From WGAB01 sp964406105 (GTDB taxonomy: Bacteria; Hydrothermota; Hydrothermia; WGAB01): a DNA stretch of 64,000 bases. Numbering within the stretch: position 1 is the first letter of the stretch; every line of letters starts with the position of its first letter. The DNA lies in contig CAYOQK010000022.1 of the NCBI GenBank assembly GCA_964406105.1, positions 14,273-78,272 on the forward strand, read 5' to 3'. The position numbers and the translations under genes were made by a program. The notes under the pieces were generated by a model. The model made no database searches, had not been told where the DNA came from, and saw only the letters and a program-made list of their open reading frames with translations. Of this stretch, positions 33,324 through 41,379 are shown piece after piece.

Positions 33324-33351
33324 GGGCTGGGGGCGAAATCGCCCCCAGCCC
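33324..33351 (+). terminator. Hairpin after porB, weak U-tract
   Basis: A 13-bp near-perfect GC stem (33324-33336 with 33339-33351) with a very short loop. Only ATCCTTC follows, so termination may be partial or factor dependent. Confidence 0.6.
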
Positions 33352-33385
33352 ATCCTTCAAAACTCTTGTCGTTTCAACGCTTCGG

Positions 33386-33415
33386 TTGACCCCCTTGGGA
33401 GGAGCGTTGTAAACT
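33386..33415 (+). promoter_or_regulatory. Promoter of the TPR-protein gene
   Basis: TTGACC (33386-33391), 18-base spacer, TAAACT (33410-33415). The leader is about 42 bases and carries AAAGGGAG upstream of the ATG at 33464. Confidence 0.75.
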
Positions 33416-33463
33416 TAGGGGCTGAATGTGGGCCAAAATCCGAAGAAAAGGGAGTGAATCACG

Positions 33464-34687
33464 ATGATCAACATCCTGATGGTGTCGCTGACCTTCGTGC
33501 TGGCCAGTACTCCGGACACTGGGCAGGCGCACCAGTTCACGCGCCGCGACTCGGCCAAAATCTGGTTCTCCGTAGGCAAAGACTACTTCAACAAGAACAA
33601 CCTGGAACGCGCCATCGCCAACTTCAAACGCGCCCTCTCCTACGACTCTACCTTTGTGGAAATCTACCTGCACCTGGGCCAGGCCTACCTGAAACTCGGC
33701 CAGTTTGATTCTGCCGAAGTGGCCTACCGCAAGGTAGCCCAGATCAATCCACAGGACTCCCGCGGTTGGCAAGGCCTGGGCTTCATGTACGGCATCGTCA
33801 AAAAGGACGTGGAAAAGGGCATTGAGTTCTACAAAAAGGCCCTGGAGGTGGACCCCAACAACAACGACGCCCGTTTCGGATTGGCCACCCTGCTGGACAA
33901 GGCCGGACGCTCCGAGGAGGCAGATTCCATTTACCAGGCGGCCATCGCTGCAGATCCCGACAACCCTGCCATTCTTAAGGCCTACGGTGTGTTTCTGGCG
34001 GAAAAACAGGAGTACGCCAAGGCATTGCCCTACCTGGAAAAGGCCCACACCAAAAACCCCGAAGACCCCAAGGTCAACAACCTGCTCTTAGAGGCCTACC
34101 TGGCCCTTGCCAAAGCGGCCGAGAACAAGGCCGACCGGAAGGCCTACTACGAAAAGGCCCTTACGCTCCTCAACGAGAAGATTCAGAAGGACTCCACAGA
34201 CATCAACCTGTTCATCAAACGCGCCAACGTGCTGGCCAACCTGGGGAAGGTGAACGAAGCCATTCACGACCTGGACCGCGCCATTGAACTGCGGCCAGAC
34301 ATCCCCAACGCCCTCCTCATCAAGGCCAACCTCCTGATGGAGGTGAAAAAGGACTACGCCGGGGCCCGTCAACTCCTGAAAAAGGCCCTGGAAATGGACC
34401 TGCCCGACAACGTGCGGGCAGCCACCCTGGCCCTCTTGGCCGACGCCTACTTTTACCCCGCCGAAAACCTGAGAAAACAGGGCGATGCCCTGCGCAAAAA
34501 GGGGCTGGAACTGGAGGCCCGCAAGAAGTACGGCGAGGCTGTTCCCCTGTACGACAAGGCCATCCAAACCTACAAGAAGGTGCTGCAATACCCTGGCACC
34601 CGCTGGACCGAATACGCCCAAAAACAGGTCAAGCGCGCCCAAACCCTCCGCAAGAAGGCCTGGCGCCGCAGCCAGGGCATTGAATGA
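33464..34687 (+). CDS. Exported tetratricopeptide-repeat protein
   Basis: 407 residues. An N-terminal signal-like segment (MINILMVSLTFVLAS then TPDTGQA) indicates export. From about residue 30 to 380 it is built of TPR units, for example YFNKNNLERAIANFKRAL, YLKLGQFDSAEVAYRKVA, EKGIEFYKKALEVDPNNN, QEYAKALPYLEKAHTKNP and GKVNEAIHDLDRAIELRPD. A basic stretch (KKGLELEARKKYGEAVPLYDKA) sits near the end. No enzymatic domain is visible, so it is probably a periplasmic scaffold or assembly factor. Its stop overlaps the next gene start. Confidence 0.85.
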   Translation: MINILMVSLTFVLASTPDTGQAHQFTRRDSAKIWFSVGKDYFNKNNLERAIANFKRALSYDSTFVEIYLHLGQAYLKLGQFDSAEVAYRKVAQINPQDSRGWQGLGFMYGIVKKDVEKGIEFYKKALEVDPNNNDARFGLATLLDKAGRSEEADSIYQAAIAADPDNPAILKAYGVFLAEKQEYAKALPYLEKAHTKNPEDPKVNNLLLEAYLALAKAAENKADRKAYYEKALTLLNEKIQKDSTDINLFIKRANVLANLGKVNEAIHDLDRAIELRPDIPNALLIKANLLMEVKKDYAGARQLLKKALEMDLPDNVRAATLALLADAYFYPAENLRKQGDALRKKGLELEARKKYGEAVPLYDKAIQTYKKVLQYPGTRWTEYAQKQVKRAQTLRKKAWRRSQGIE

Positions 34688-35226
34688 TCGCTGGGGGTGA
34701 GACCTTCAGGAGCACGAAACTCAACGGTCCGGTTCTGGTACTCAACGGAAACTACGAGCCCCTGCATATCACCACCGTGCGCAGGGCCGTATCCCTGATC
34801 TTCACAGGCAAAGCGGAGATGATCTTGCCCTTTGACGGTGAAGTCCTGCGGGCCCAGCACCTCACGATGAAACGCCCCAGTGTGATCCGACTGGCCCGAT
34901 ACGTACGATGGATCCGACGGGAGATCCCTCCCACCAAACGCAATATCCTGCGTCGCGATCGGTATACCTGCCAGTACTGTGGCACCCGCGAGGGTCCCAT
35001 GACCATTGACCACGTGATCCCCAAAGTGCTGGGAGGGAAAGACACATGGGAAAACCTGGTGTGCGCCTGTGTGCGATGCAACAACAAAAAGGGTGACCGC
35101 ACTCCAGAGCAGGCCGGCATGAAGCTCCGGAGGAAACCTCGCCGTCCCCATCACTTCCTGTTCCGCTTCCAAACCGAAAAACTGCCCGACCCCCGTTGGA
35201 AGATGTTTCTTTTCGGCTTGGAGTGA
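34684..35226 (+). CDS. HNH endonuclease-family protein
   Basis: 180 residues. An N-terminal strand-rich module (VLVLNGNYEPLHITTVRRAVSLIFTGKAEMI) is followed by the HNH fold: RDRYTCQYCGTREGPMTIDHVIPKVLGGKDTWENLVCACVRCNNKKGDRT. It has both zinc CxxC pairs and the catalytic histidine in DHVIP. This architecture is widespread in thermophiles and cyanobacteria and is not tied to a restriction system or an intron here. Its ATG overlaps the stop of the TPR gene, with no strong ribosome site of its own. Nucleic-acid target unknown. Confidence 0.88.
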   Translation: MIAGGETFRSTKLNGPVLVLNGNYEPLHITTVRRAVSLIFTGKAEMILPFDGEVLRAQHLTMKRPSVIRLARYVRWIRREIPPTKRNILRRDRYTCQYCGTREGPMTIDHVIPKVLGGKDTWENLVCACVRCNNKKGDRTPEQAGMKLRRKPRRPHHFLFRFQTEKLPDPRWKMFLFGLE

Positions 35227-35255
35227 ACTCCTGATCTTCTGCGCCACTGTTGGGA

Positions 35256-35284
35256 TTGCTCTGGACCCAGGAGGGGCGTAAACT
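35256..35284 (+). promoter_or_regulatory. Promoter of the OPT transporter gene
   Basis: TTGCTC (35256-35261), 17-base spacer, TAAACT (35279-35284), within the GTAAACTT string also found at 12227 and 33409. Confidence 0.7.
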
Positions 35285-35309
35285 TCGGCCGACGAAAAGG
35301 AGGCCATCG

Positions 35310-37028
35310 GTGGATTCCCGCGAGTTTACCCTTCGTGCCCTGATTCTTGGCATCCTGCTGGCTGTCGTGTTCGGTGCTGCCAACGCCTACCTGGGGCTTA
35401 AGGCCGGCATGACCGTATCGGCCTCTATCCCGGCCGCGGTGGTGAGCATGGCCATCCTGCGCGGCTTGCTCCGGTCTGGCACGGTGCTGGAAAACAACAT
35501 GGTCCAAACCATCGCCTCGGCGGGCGAGTCTTTGGCGGCCGGCGTGATCTTCACGGTGCCAGCCCTCCTTCTGCTGGGCCTTAATCCCTCGCTTTTCCTC
35601 ATCTTTCTGGTGGCTGCCACCGGAGGGCTCTTGGGGGTGCTGCTCATGGTGCCCATCCGAAAACACCTGATAGAGGACGAACACAACACCCTGCCCTATC
35701 CCGAAGGCACCGCCTGCGCCGAGGTGTTAGAAGCTGGTGAAGAGGGGGGCAAGAAGGCCCGTGAGGTGTTCCTGGGAATGGGCCTGGGGGCCCTGTTCAA
35801 AGCCCTGCCCGCAGGAGCCAAACTCTACCCCGGCGCTCCCTCCGTGTTCCTGCGGCCCCTCAAGACCCTGCTGGGTGTGGACCTGTCGCCCGCCCTTATC
35901 GGAGTAGGCTACATCCTCGGGCTCCGGATCTCGGCTCTGGTCCTGGCTGGAGGCGTGCTTGGCTGGTTCGTGTTTATCCCCTTGATTGCCTGGCTCAAGG
36001 GCATCCCCGTAGTCAACGCCGAGGCCGTGTTTGACCTGTGGCACACCCATATCCGCTACATCGGGGCGGGAGCGGTGCTGGCCGGGGGCATCGTGAGCCT
36101 CCTCCGTAGTGGTCCGGCCATTGCCGCCACCCTTCGGCATCTGCGATTCGGTCATGGTCGCCGCGATCTTCCCCTCGGTGTGGTGTTCACAGGTGTCGCC
36201 CTGGGGTTTCTGTGGCTCTGGTGGGGGCCCTGGTTTGGCCTGGGGCTTTACGGCGCCCTGTTTTCGGTGATCTTTGCCTTTCTCTTCGTGCTGGTGTCCG
36301 CCCGCATCGTGGGCATCGTGGGGAGTTCCTCCAATCCCGTGTCGGGCATGACCATCGCCACCCTGCTGGTCACCTCCCTCATCTTCGTAAAACTCGGGGC
36401 GCAAGGCACCACGGGGATGCTCCAGGTGCTCACCCTGGGGGCTGTGGTGTGCATTGCTGCCGCCATCGCTGGCGACACAGCCCAGGACCTGAAAACCGGA
36501 TTCCTGGTGGGTGCCACCCCCTGGAAACAGCAAATCGGCGAATTGGTAGGCGTGTTGACCTCTGCGGTGTTCATCGGCTGGACCCTGTACCTGCTGCATC
36601 ATGCATACACCATCGGCTCCCGCGAGCTCTCGGCCCCTCAGGCCACCCTGATGTCGCTGGTGGTCAAAGGGGTGTTTGAAGGCAACCTGCCCTGGTTCCT
36701 GGTGGGGACCGGGGTATTCACCGCCCTCAGCGTGGAACTCTTGGGAATCCACTCCTTGCCCTTCGCCGTGGGCCTTTACCTGCCCCTGGAACTCTCCACC
36801 TCCTTGGTCTTAGGGGGACTGGTGGCCCATCTCACGAAGAACAGCAACCAAGGAGTGCTCTTCGCCTCCGGTTTGGTGGCCGGAGACGCCCTCACCGGGA
36901 TCCTCATCGCCCTGGTGCTCACCGTGGGCCTGCGGCTCCCCCACGGGCCTGGTCACCCCGCCCTGGCTTGGGTTGCTTTGGGCTTGCTGATGCTCTTGCT
37001 TTATCTGCGTGCCCGTAGCCGGCCATGA
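35310..37028 (+). CDS. OPT family oligopeptide/metal-chelate transporter
   Basis: About 572 residues from the GTG at 35310. AAAAGGAGG lies 7 bases upstream and the promoter at 35256-35284 rules out the longer frame from 35250. More than twelve hydrophobic segments span the protein. The family signature LPYPEGTACAEVLEAGEEG is present, as are the N-terminal AANAYLGLKAGMTVSASIPAAVVSM and the VGSSSNPVSGMTIATLL repeat. Bacterial members import oligopeptides or iron-siderophore-like chelates by proton symport; the substrate here is unknown. It overlaps truA by 4 bases. Confidence 0.92.
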   Translation: MDSREFTLRALILGILLAVVFGAANAYLGLKAGMTVSASIPAAVVSMAILRGLLRSGTVLENNMVQTIASAGESLAAGVIFTVPALLLLGLNPSLFLIFLVAATGGLLGVLLMVPIRKHLIEDEHNTLPYPEGTACAEVLEAGEEGGKKAREVFLGMGLGALFKALPAGAKLYPGAPSVFLRPLKTLLGVDLSPALIGVGYILGLRISALVLAGGVLGWFVFIPLIAWLKGIPVVNAEAVFDLWHTHIRYIGAGAVLAGGIVSLLRSGPAIAATLRHLRFGHGRRDLPLGVVFTGVALGFLWLWWGPWFGLGLYGALFSVIFAFLFVLVSARIVGIVGSSSNPVSGMTIATLLVTSLIFVKLGAQGTTGMLQVLTLGAVVCIAAAIAGDTAQDLKTGFLVGATPWKQQIGELVGVLTSAVFIGWTLYLLHHAYTIGSRELSAPQATLMSLVVKGVFEGNLPWFLVGTGVFTALSVELLGIHSLPFAVGLYLPLELSTSLVLGGLVAHLTKNSNQGVLFASGLVAGDALTGILIALVLTVGLRLPHGPGHPALAWVALGLLMLLLYLRARSRP

Positions 37029-37765
37029 GGGAACCCCAATTCGCTTACCGGCTGGACTTGGAGTACGACGGTACCGACTTCTTCGGCTGGCAAATCCAAC
37101 CGAACCAGCGCACGGTACAGGGAGAGCTGTTGGCTGCTGCCCAGCGGCTATTTCCCCACCCGCCGATTCAAATCGTGGGGGCCTCGCGCACGGATCGGGG
37201 AGTGCATGCGCGTCACCAGGTGGCGGTGCTCCGCACCTCCCAGCCCCGCCCTCCTGGGGAGATCCAGTCGGCCCTCAATGCCCTGACGGGCGACGACCTA
37301 TGGATTCACCGGGTTACCCCTGTGCCGCTGGAGTTCCATCCCAGGTACCAGGCCCGGGCCAAGCGATACCAGTATCGGGTGGTGCGGGGGCACTCTCCTC
37401 TTCGGCGTCGGTATGCATGGGAGTTCCCCCTGCCCTTGAACGTGCCCCTGCTGCAGCGGTTGGCTTCCCAACTTTTGGGCGAACACGATTTCAAACTCCT
37501 GAGCACGGATCCCAGGGAAAACACCCGCATCGCCCTCTTGGAATCCCATTGGAGGGAAAGGGACGACGAATTGGTGTACACCGTGGTGGCCCCTCGGTTT
37601 CTTTACAAGATGGTCCGAATCCTGGTGGGCACGATGGTGTTGGCGGCGGCGGGCCGTTTGCCTGCCGACACCCTGGCCCGGGCGTTGCAGGGGCAACGGG
37701 TCCGCATCGCTGTAGCACCGCCCCAGGGCCTGGTGTTGGACCGGATTTTCTTTGAAATGCCGTAA
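37025..37765 (+). CDS. truA: tRNA pseudouridine(38-40) synthase
   Basis: Isomerises U38-U40 in tRNA anticodon arms. 246 residues. The catalytic aspartate is in ASRTDRGVHARHQVAV, preceded by FFGWQIQPNQRTVQGELL. KRYQYRV, HDFKLLST and FLYKMVRILVGTMV are the usual later motifs. The start overlaps the OPT stop (ATGA). Its TAA stop is the first half of a TAAAAT -10-like box at 37763-37768 for the next gene. Confidence 0.95.
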   Translation: MREPQFAYRLDLEYDGTDFFGWQIQPNQRTVQGELLAAAQRLFPHPPIQIVGASRTDRGVHARHQVAVLRTSQPRPPGEIQSALNALTGDDLWIHRVTPVPLEFHPRYQARAKRYQYRVVRGHSPLRRRYAWEFPLPLNVPLLQRLASQLLGEHDFKLLSTDPRENTRIALLESHWRERDDELVYTVVAPRFLYKMVRILVGTMVLAAAGRLPADTLARALQGQRVRIAVAPPQGLVLDRIFFEMP

Positions 37766-37768
37766 AAT
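37763..37768 (+). promoter_or_regulatory. -10-like TAAAAT for the M16 peptidase pair, nested on the truA stop
   Basis: TAAAAT begins with the TAA stop of truA, and the next ATG with its ribosome site lies 34 bases downstream. No -35 at 17 bases is evident; a TTGGAC at 37736 is too far away (21 bases). Confidence 0.4.
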
Positions 37769-37802
37769 TTTGCTGAAACCTGAACCTTTGGAGGTCTCTG
37801 CT

Positions 37803-39077
37803 ATGGGGTTTTTCCTTCCCTGGTTGCTCCTGGCTGTCACCGTGCAGGAGCGGGTTTTGCCCAACGGTATGCGGGTCATCCTGAAGGAGGACCACTCTGC
37901 CCCCTTGGTGGATGTGACCGTGGTGGTTAAGTCTGGGGCGGTGTATGAAGCGGACTCCACCTTGGGGATGACCCACTTCCTGGAACACCTCCTGTTTGAC
38001 GGCACCGAAACCCAAACCCGCGAGCAAATCCGCGACCGGTTTGATGAAAAGGGCATCTACTTCAACGCCTTCACCCGACACGACTTCACCGCCTACCTGA
38101 TCAACGGCCCTGCGGAGTTCATTGACGACGGCATCCGGAACCAAGCCGACATGCTCATGCACTCCATTCTGCCTGAGCACGAGTTGGAAAAGGAACGCCA
38201 AGTGGTGATTGAGGAGATGCACAAGGACCGCGCCCGCCCCTCCGAGGTGGCCGACGAGATCTTCCGCAGCATCGCCTTTGCCGGCTCCCCCTATGCCAAA
38301 CCGGTTCTGGGCTACGAGGAGCAGATCCTGCGGGTGAAGCGGGGCACCGTGTACCGCTACTACAAGGCCTTTTATCGGCCCGACAACATGATCGCTCTGG
38401 TGATCGGGGACTTTGACCCGGACCATATCGTGCGGGTGCTGGAAGAAGCCTACGGCCCTTCTCCCGACACGCCCCTGCCACCCCCTCCTGAGATCCCACC
38501 CTTTGACCCAAAGGGCACCCAAGTGGTGGAACGCACGTGGCAGTTTCCCAGCACGTACCTGATGGTGGCCTTCCCAGCGTTGCCCCCCGATGACCCCCGG
38601 GCACCTGCCCTGGAGGTGCTGGTGGGGTTGTTGAACAGCGAGGGAGACTCACCGTTCCTGCAGCGAGTGCTGGCTGGCGATCCGCCGCTGGCTGTGGAGG
38701 CCAGCTTCTCCTACGATAAGCATTTGGGGCTCAACGTGATCCAGCTCACTGCCCGCCCCAACTCTCCCCGGGACGCCCGACGCATCCTGGAGATCCTGAA
38801 CGAAACGCTCCAGGACCTTTCCTGGATTACCCCCGACAAGGTGCGTCGCACCCGTACCGCCCTGGCGGCCGAGCATGCCTTTGCCACCGAGAGCTTCACC
38901 TACGAGGGGATGTACCTGGCCTATTGGGTAGCCTTAGGGGGCAGTTATGACCTGTACCAACGGTTCTACGAGGGCATCAAACAGGTAACGGCCGATGCTG
39001 TTCAACAGGCAGGTGAGGCGGTGTTCCATCCCCTCCGGTACGTGGCGGTGATCGTGGGACCAGGAGGTCAACGATGA
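37803..39077 (+). CDS. M16 zinc peptidase, catalytic subunit
   Basis: About 424 residues from the ATG at 37803, preceded by TTGGAGGT; the frame from 37752 adds unlike residues. A short hydrophobic start (GFFLPWLLLAVTV) suggests export. The inverted zinc motif HFLEH is at residues 58-62, followed by the distal glutamate in QVVIEEMHKDRARP, so the active site is complete. YYKAFYRPDNMIALVIGDF and the second M16 domain follow. Its stop overlaps the start of a second M16 gene that lacks HxxEH. The two likely form a heterodimer in the manner of mitochondrial processing peptidase. Confidence 0.92.
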   Translation: MGFFLPWLLLAVTVQERVLPNGMRVILKEDHSAPLVDVTVVVKSGAVYEADSTLGMTHFLEHLLFDGTETQTREQIRDRFDEKGIYFNAFTRHDFTAYLINGPAEFIDDGIRNQADMLMHSILPEHELEKERQVVIEEMHKDRARPSEVADEIFRSIAFAGSPYAKPVLGYEEQILRVKRGTVYRYYKAFYRPDNMIALVIGDFDPDHIVRVLEEAYGPSPDTPLPPPPEIPPFDPKGTQVVERTWQFPSTYLMVAFPALPPDDPRAPALEVLVGLLNSEGDSPFLQRVLAGDPPLAVEASFSYDKHLGLNVIQLTARPNSPRDARRILEILNETLQDLSWITPDKVRRTRTALAAEHAFATESFTYEGMYLAYWVALGGSYDLYQRFYEGIKQVTADAVQQAGEAVFHPLRYVAVIVGPGGQR

Positions 39078-40402
39078 ATCTGCAGAGGCGTTGGCTTTTG
39101 GGCCTTTCGCTGGTGGTAGGGCTTTTGGGCCTGGGGTGCACCCAGAAGGCGGAGAAACCCATCGTAAAAACCGTTTTGCCCAACGGCCTTACGGTGATCG
39201 TGAAAACGGTGCCCGGCACGCAGGTGAGTGCGGTCCACCTGCTGGTGGGCCACCGGATGGCCTTTGAGAAGAACCCTGGCGAGAGCAACCTGGTGCAAAT
39301 GATGCTGAGCCAAGGGGCAGGCGACCTGGACCGCCAGGCCATCGCCCGACGTTTGGAAGAACTGGGAGCCCACCTCAAAACCTACGACAACCCGTACTTT
39401 CCCTTTGACGACTACTACAACTCCCGCGACTTCGCCTACGTGCGGCTCAAGGTCCTTTCTGAAAACCTGGACCCTGCGCTGGAGTTCTTTGCTACCCTGG
39501 TGCGTCGCCCCACGTTTCCGGAAAAGGAACTGGAACGGGTGAAGGCCCGGGTATTGGCCACCTTACAGGAGAACCAGGTGATCCCGGATAAGGTGGCGCG
39601 CCTCCGGTTTTACAGTCTGATGTTCCAGGGTTCGCCCCTGGCCCATCCCATCCTGGGCACCCCCGAAACCGTGGCCCAGATCACCCGCGACGATCTGGTG
39701 CGGTACCACCAGGCCGCTTACGTGCCCGGCAACTGCATCCTAACGGTGGTATCGGATCGGCCGGCCGAGGTGGTGCTCCAGCAGGTACGACACTTGTTCG
39801 GCGATTGGTCTGGCCGTCCCCAGGTACCGGTGGATTCTGCGGCCTTGGTGCCCCCTGAGCCCACCACCGTGGAGATCCCTGTGCCCGGCCACCGGGCGTA
39901 CATCTACATGGGAACCAAGATCCCGGGGTTGCAGAGTTTGGACGCTCCGGCCCTTCGGGTGGCGGCCATGGTACTTTCGGATCGGATGGCTGGAGAACTG
40001 CGCGAAAAACGGGGCCTGGCGTACCGCTTAGGGGCCTTTACCCGGTTCTACAGCCCAGGGGTGGGGGTCTTTGCGTTGGTCATGGGCACCAGTTCCAATA
40101 AGTACCCCGAAGCCCGGGCAGGCATGCGCGAGATGCTGGAATCCTTGGTTAAGCAGCCGCCTACAGAGCAGGAGCTTCGGCGAGTGATCAACGCCTCCTG
40201 GGGAAGCCACCTAAGGTACCATCAAAAGAAGATCAACCAGGCCTATTTCCTGTCGCTGTACGAGTACCTGGGCACCGGGTACGAGTACGATCTCTCACAG
40301 ATCCAACTGCTGCGACAGGTCCGGCCCCAGGATGTGGTGCGGGTGGCCAAGACCTACCTGAAGCCGGATCAGATGGTGCTGGTGGCTGCTGGCGGCTTCT
40401 AA
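39074..40402 (+). CDS. M16 peptidase-like protein, non-catalytic partner (probable lipoprotein)
   Basis: 442 residues. N-terminus NLQRRWLLGLSLVVGLLGLGC then TQKAEK looks like a lipoprotein signal, though the lipobox (GLGC) is not ideal. The M16 fold is recognisable (VLPNGLTVIVKT; RVKARVLATLQENQVIPDKVA; YHQAAYVPGNCILTVV). The zinc site is replaced by NLVQMMLSQGAGDLD, so there is no HxxEH. The C-terminal glycine-rich and RGLAYRLGAF region matches substrate-binding subunits. It should bind substrate or hold the active partner at the membrane. Confidence 0.88.
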   Translation: MNLQRRWLLGLSLVVGLLGLGCTQKAEKPIVKTVLPNGLTVIVKTVPGTQVSAVHLLVGHRMAFEKNPGESNLVQMMLSQGAGDLDRQAIARRLEELGAHLKTYDNPYFPFDDYYNSRDFAYVRLKVLSENLDPALEFFATLVRRPTFPEKELERVKARVLATLQENQVIPDKVARLRFYSLMFQGSPLAHPILGTPETVAQITRDDLVRYHQAAYVPGNCILTVVSDRPAEVVLQQVRHLFGDWSGRPQVPVDSAALVPPEPTTVEIPVPGHRAYIYMGTKIPGLQSLDAPALRVAAMVLSDRMAGELREKRGLAYRLGAFTRFYSPGVGVFALVMGTSSNKYPEARAGMREMLESLVKQPPTEQELRRVINASWGSHLRYHQKKINQAYFLSLYEYLGTGYEYDLSQIQLLRQVRPQDVVRVAKTYLKPDQMVLVAAGGF

Positions 40403-40408
40403 GAGCCC

Positions 40409-41365
40409 ATGGCCAGGGTTTCCCTCCTGATCCCGGCCTATAACGAGCGGGAGGTGGTGCCTGCCCTGCTGGAGGAACTGGAGGCCTTCTTTCGCCAACG
40501 AGGGTTGAGCCCACAAGACGTGGAAGCCGTGATCGTGGACGACGGCTCCACCGATGGCACCTTCGCCCTGCTCCAGCAGGAACTCGCCCGGCGCCCCTTC
40601 CTTCAACCCTTCGTCAAACTGGGGCGGCACACCAAGAACCTGGGCAAGACCGCAGCCCTGGTCACGGCGGCCAACCTGGCCACGGGCGAGGTCTTCGTGG
40701 TGTTTGACGCGGATCTCCAGTACACGCTGGAAGACGCCCTCAAACTCGCCCACCGGGTAGAGCAGGAGGGGTACGACCTGGTGGTAGGGTGGAAACAGGG
40801 CCCCTATCCCAAGCGGTTTGTCTCCAACATTTACAACCGCCTTTCCCGGTGGCTCTTCCAGTTGCCTATCCACGACATGAACGCCATGAAGGCCATCCGG
40901 GCCGAGGTGTTTTATCTCTTGGCCCTGCGTAAGGATTGGCACCGGTACATCGTGCCCCTGGCCGTAGAGCGGGGGTTCACCGTGACCGAGGAAAAGGTGC
41001 GCCTGCGGCCCCGACGGGCTGGCAAGAGCAAGTACACGGGGTTCTGGCGCATTGTGGTGGGGATCGCCGACCTTCTCGCCGTTAAGTTCCAATTGACGGT
41101 CATGCGGAAACCCCTGCTGTACCTGGGAACCCTCAGCGTCGTGTTCTTTGGCGCCGGCCTGGCGGTGGGCCTCTTTGCCTTGTGGTTGCGATACGGCCTG
41201 CACCATGGGTACCGGCCCCTGCTGTACCTGGTGATCCTTTTGCTTCTCCTGGGCGCCATCTCCCTTACCCTGGGGCTTTTGGGCGAGGTGGTGTCCGGAG
41301 TAGAAGACCGGTTTGACACGCTGGAACGCCGCTTGTTTCGGTGGTTTGAACGTCCCAGGGATTGA
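40409..41365 (+). CDS. Glycosyltransferase family 2, polyprenyl-phosphate type with membrane anchor
   Basis: 318 residues. The GT-A domain shows SLLIPAYNEREVVPALLEEL, VIVDDGSTDGT, a GKTAALVTAANLATGEVFVVFDADLQY segment with the DxD-type metal site, and HDMNAMKAIRAEVF. After about residue 225 there are two C-terminal transmembrane helices (LLYLGTLSVVFFGAGLAVGLF and LLYLVILLLLLGAISLTLGL). This DPMS/GtrB-like layout transfers a sugar to undecaprenyl phosphate on the inner face. It lies 6 bases after the M16 gene and overlaps the next gene region. Confidence 0.88.
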   Translation: MARVSLLIPAYNEREVVPALLEELEAFFRQRGLSPQDVEAVIVDDGSTDGTFALLQQELARRPFLQPFVKLGRHTKNLGKTAALVTAANLATGEVFVVFDADLQYTLEDALKLAHRVEQEGYDLVVGWKQGPYPKRFVSNIYNRLSRWLFQLPIHDMNAMKAIRAEVFYLLALRKDWHRYIVPLAVERGFTVTEEKVRLRPRRAGKSKYTGFWRIVVGIADLLAVKFQLTVMRKPLLYLGTLSVVFFGAGLAVGLFALWLRYGLHHGYRPLLYLVILLLLLGAISLTLGLLGEVVSGVEDRFDTLERRLFRWFERPRD

Positions 41366-41379
41366 ACCAGGAGGTTTGT

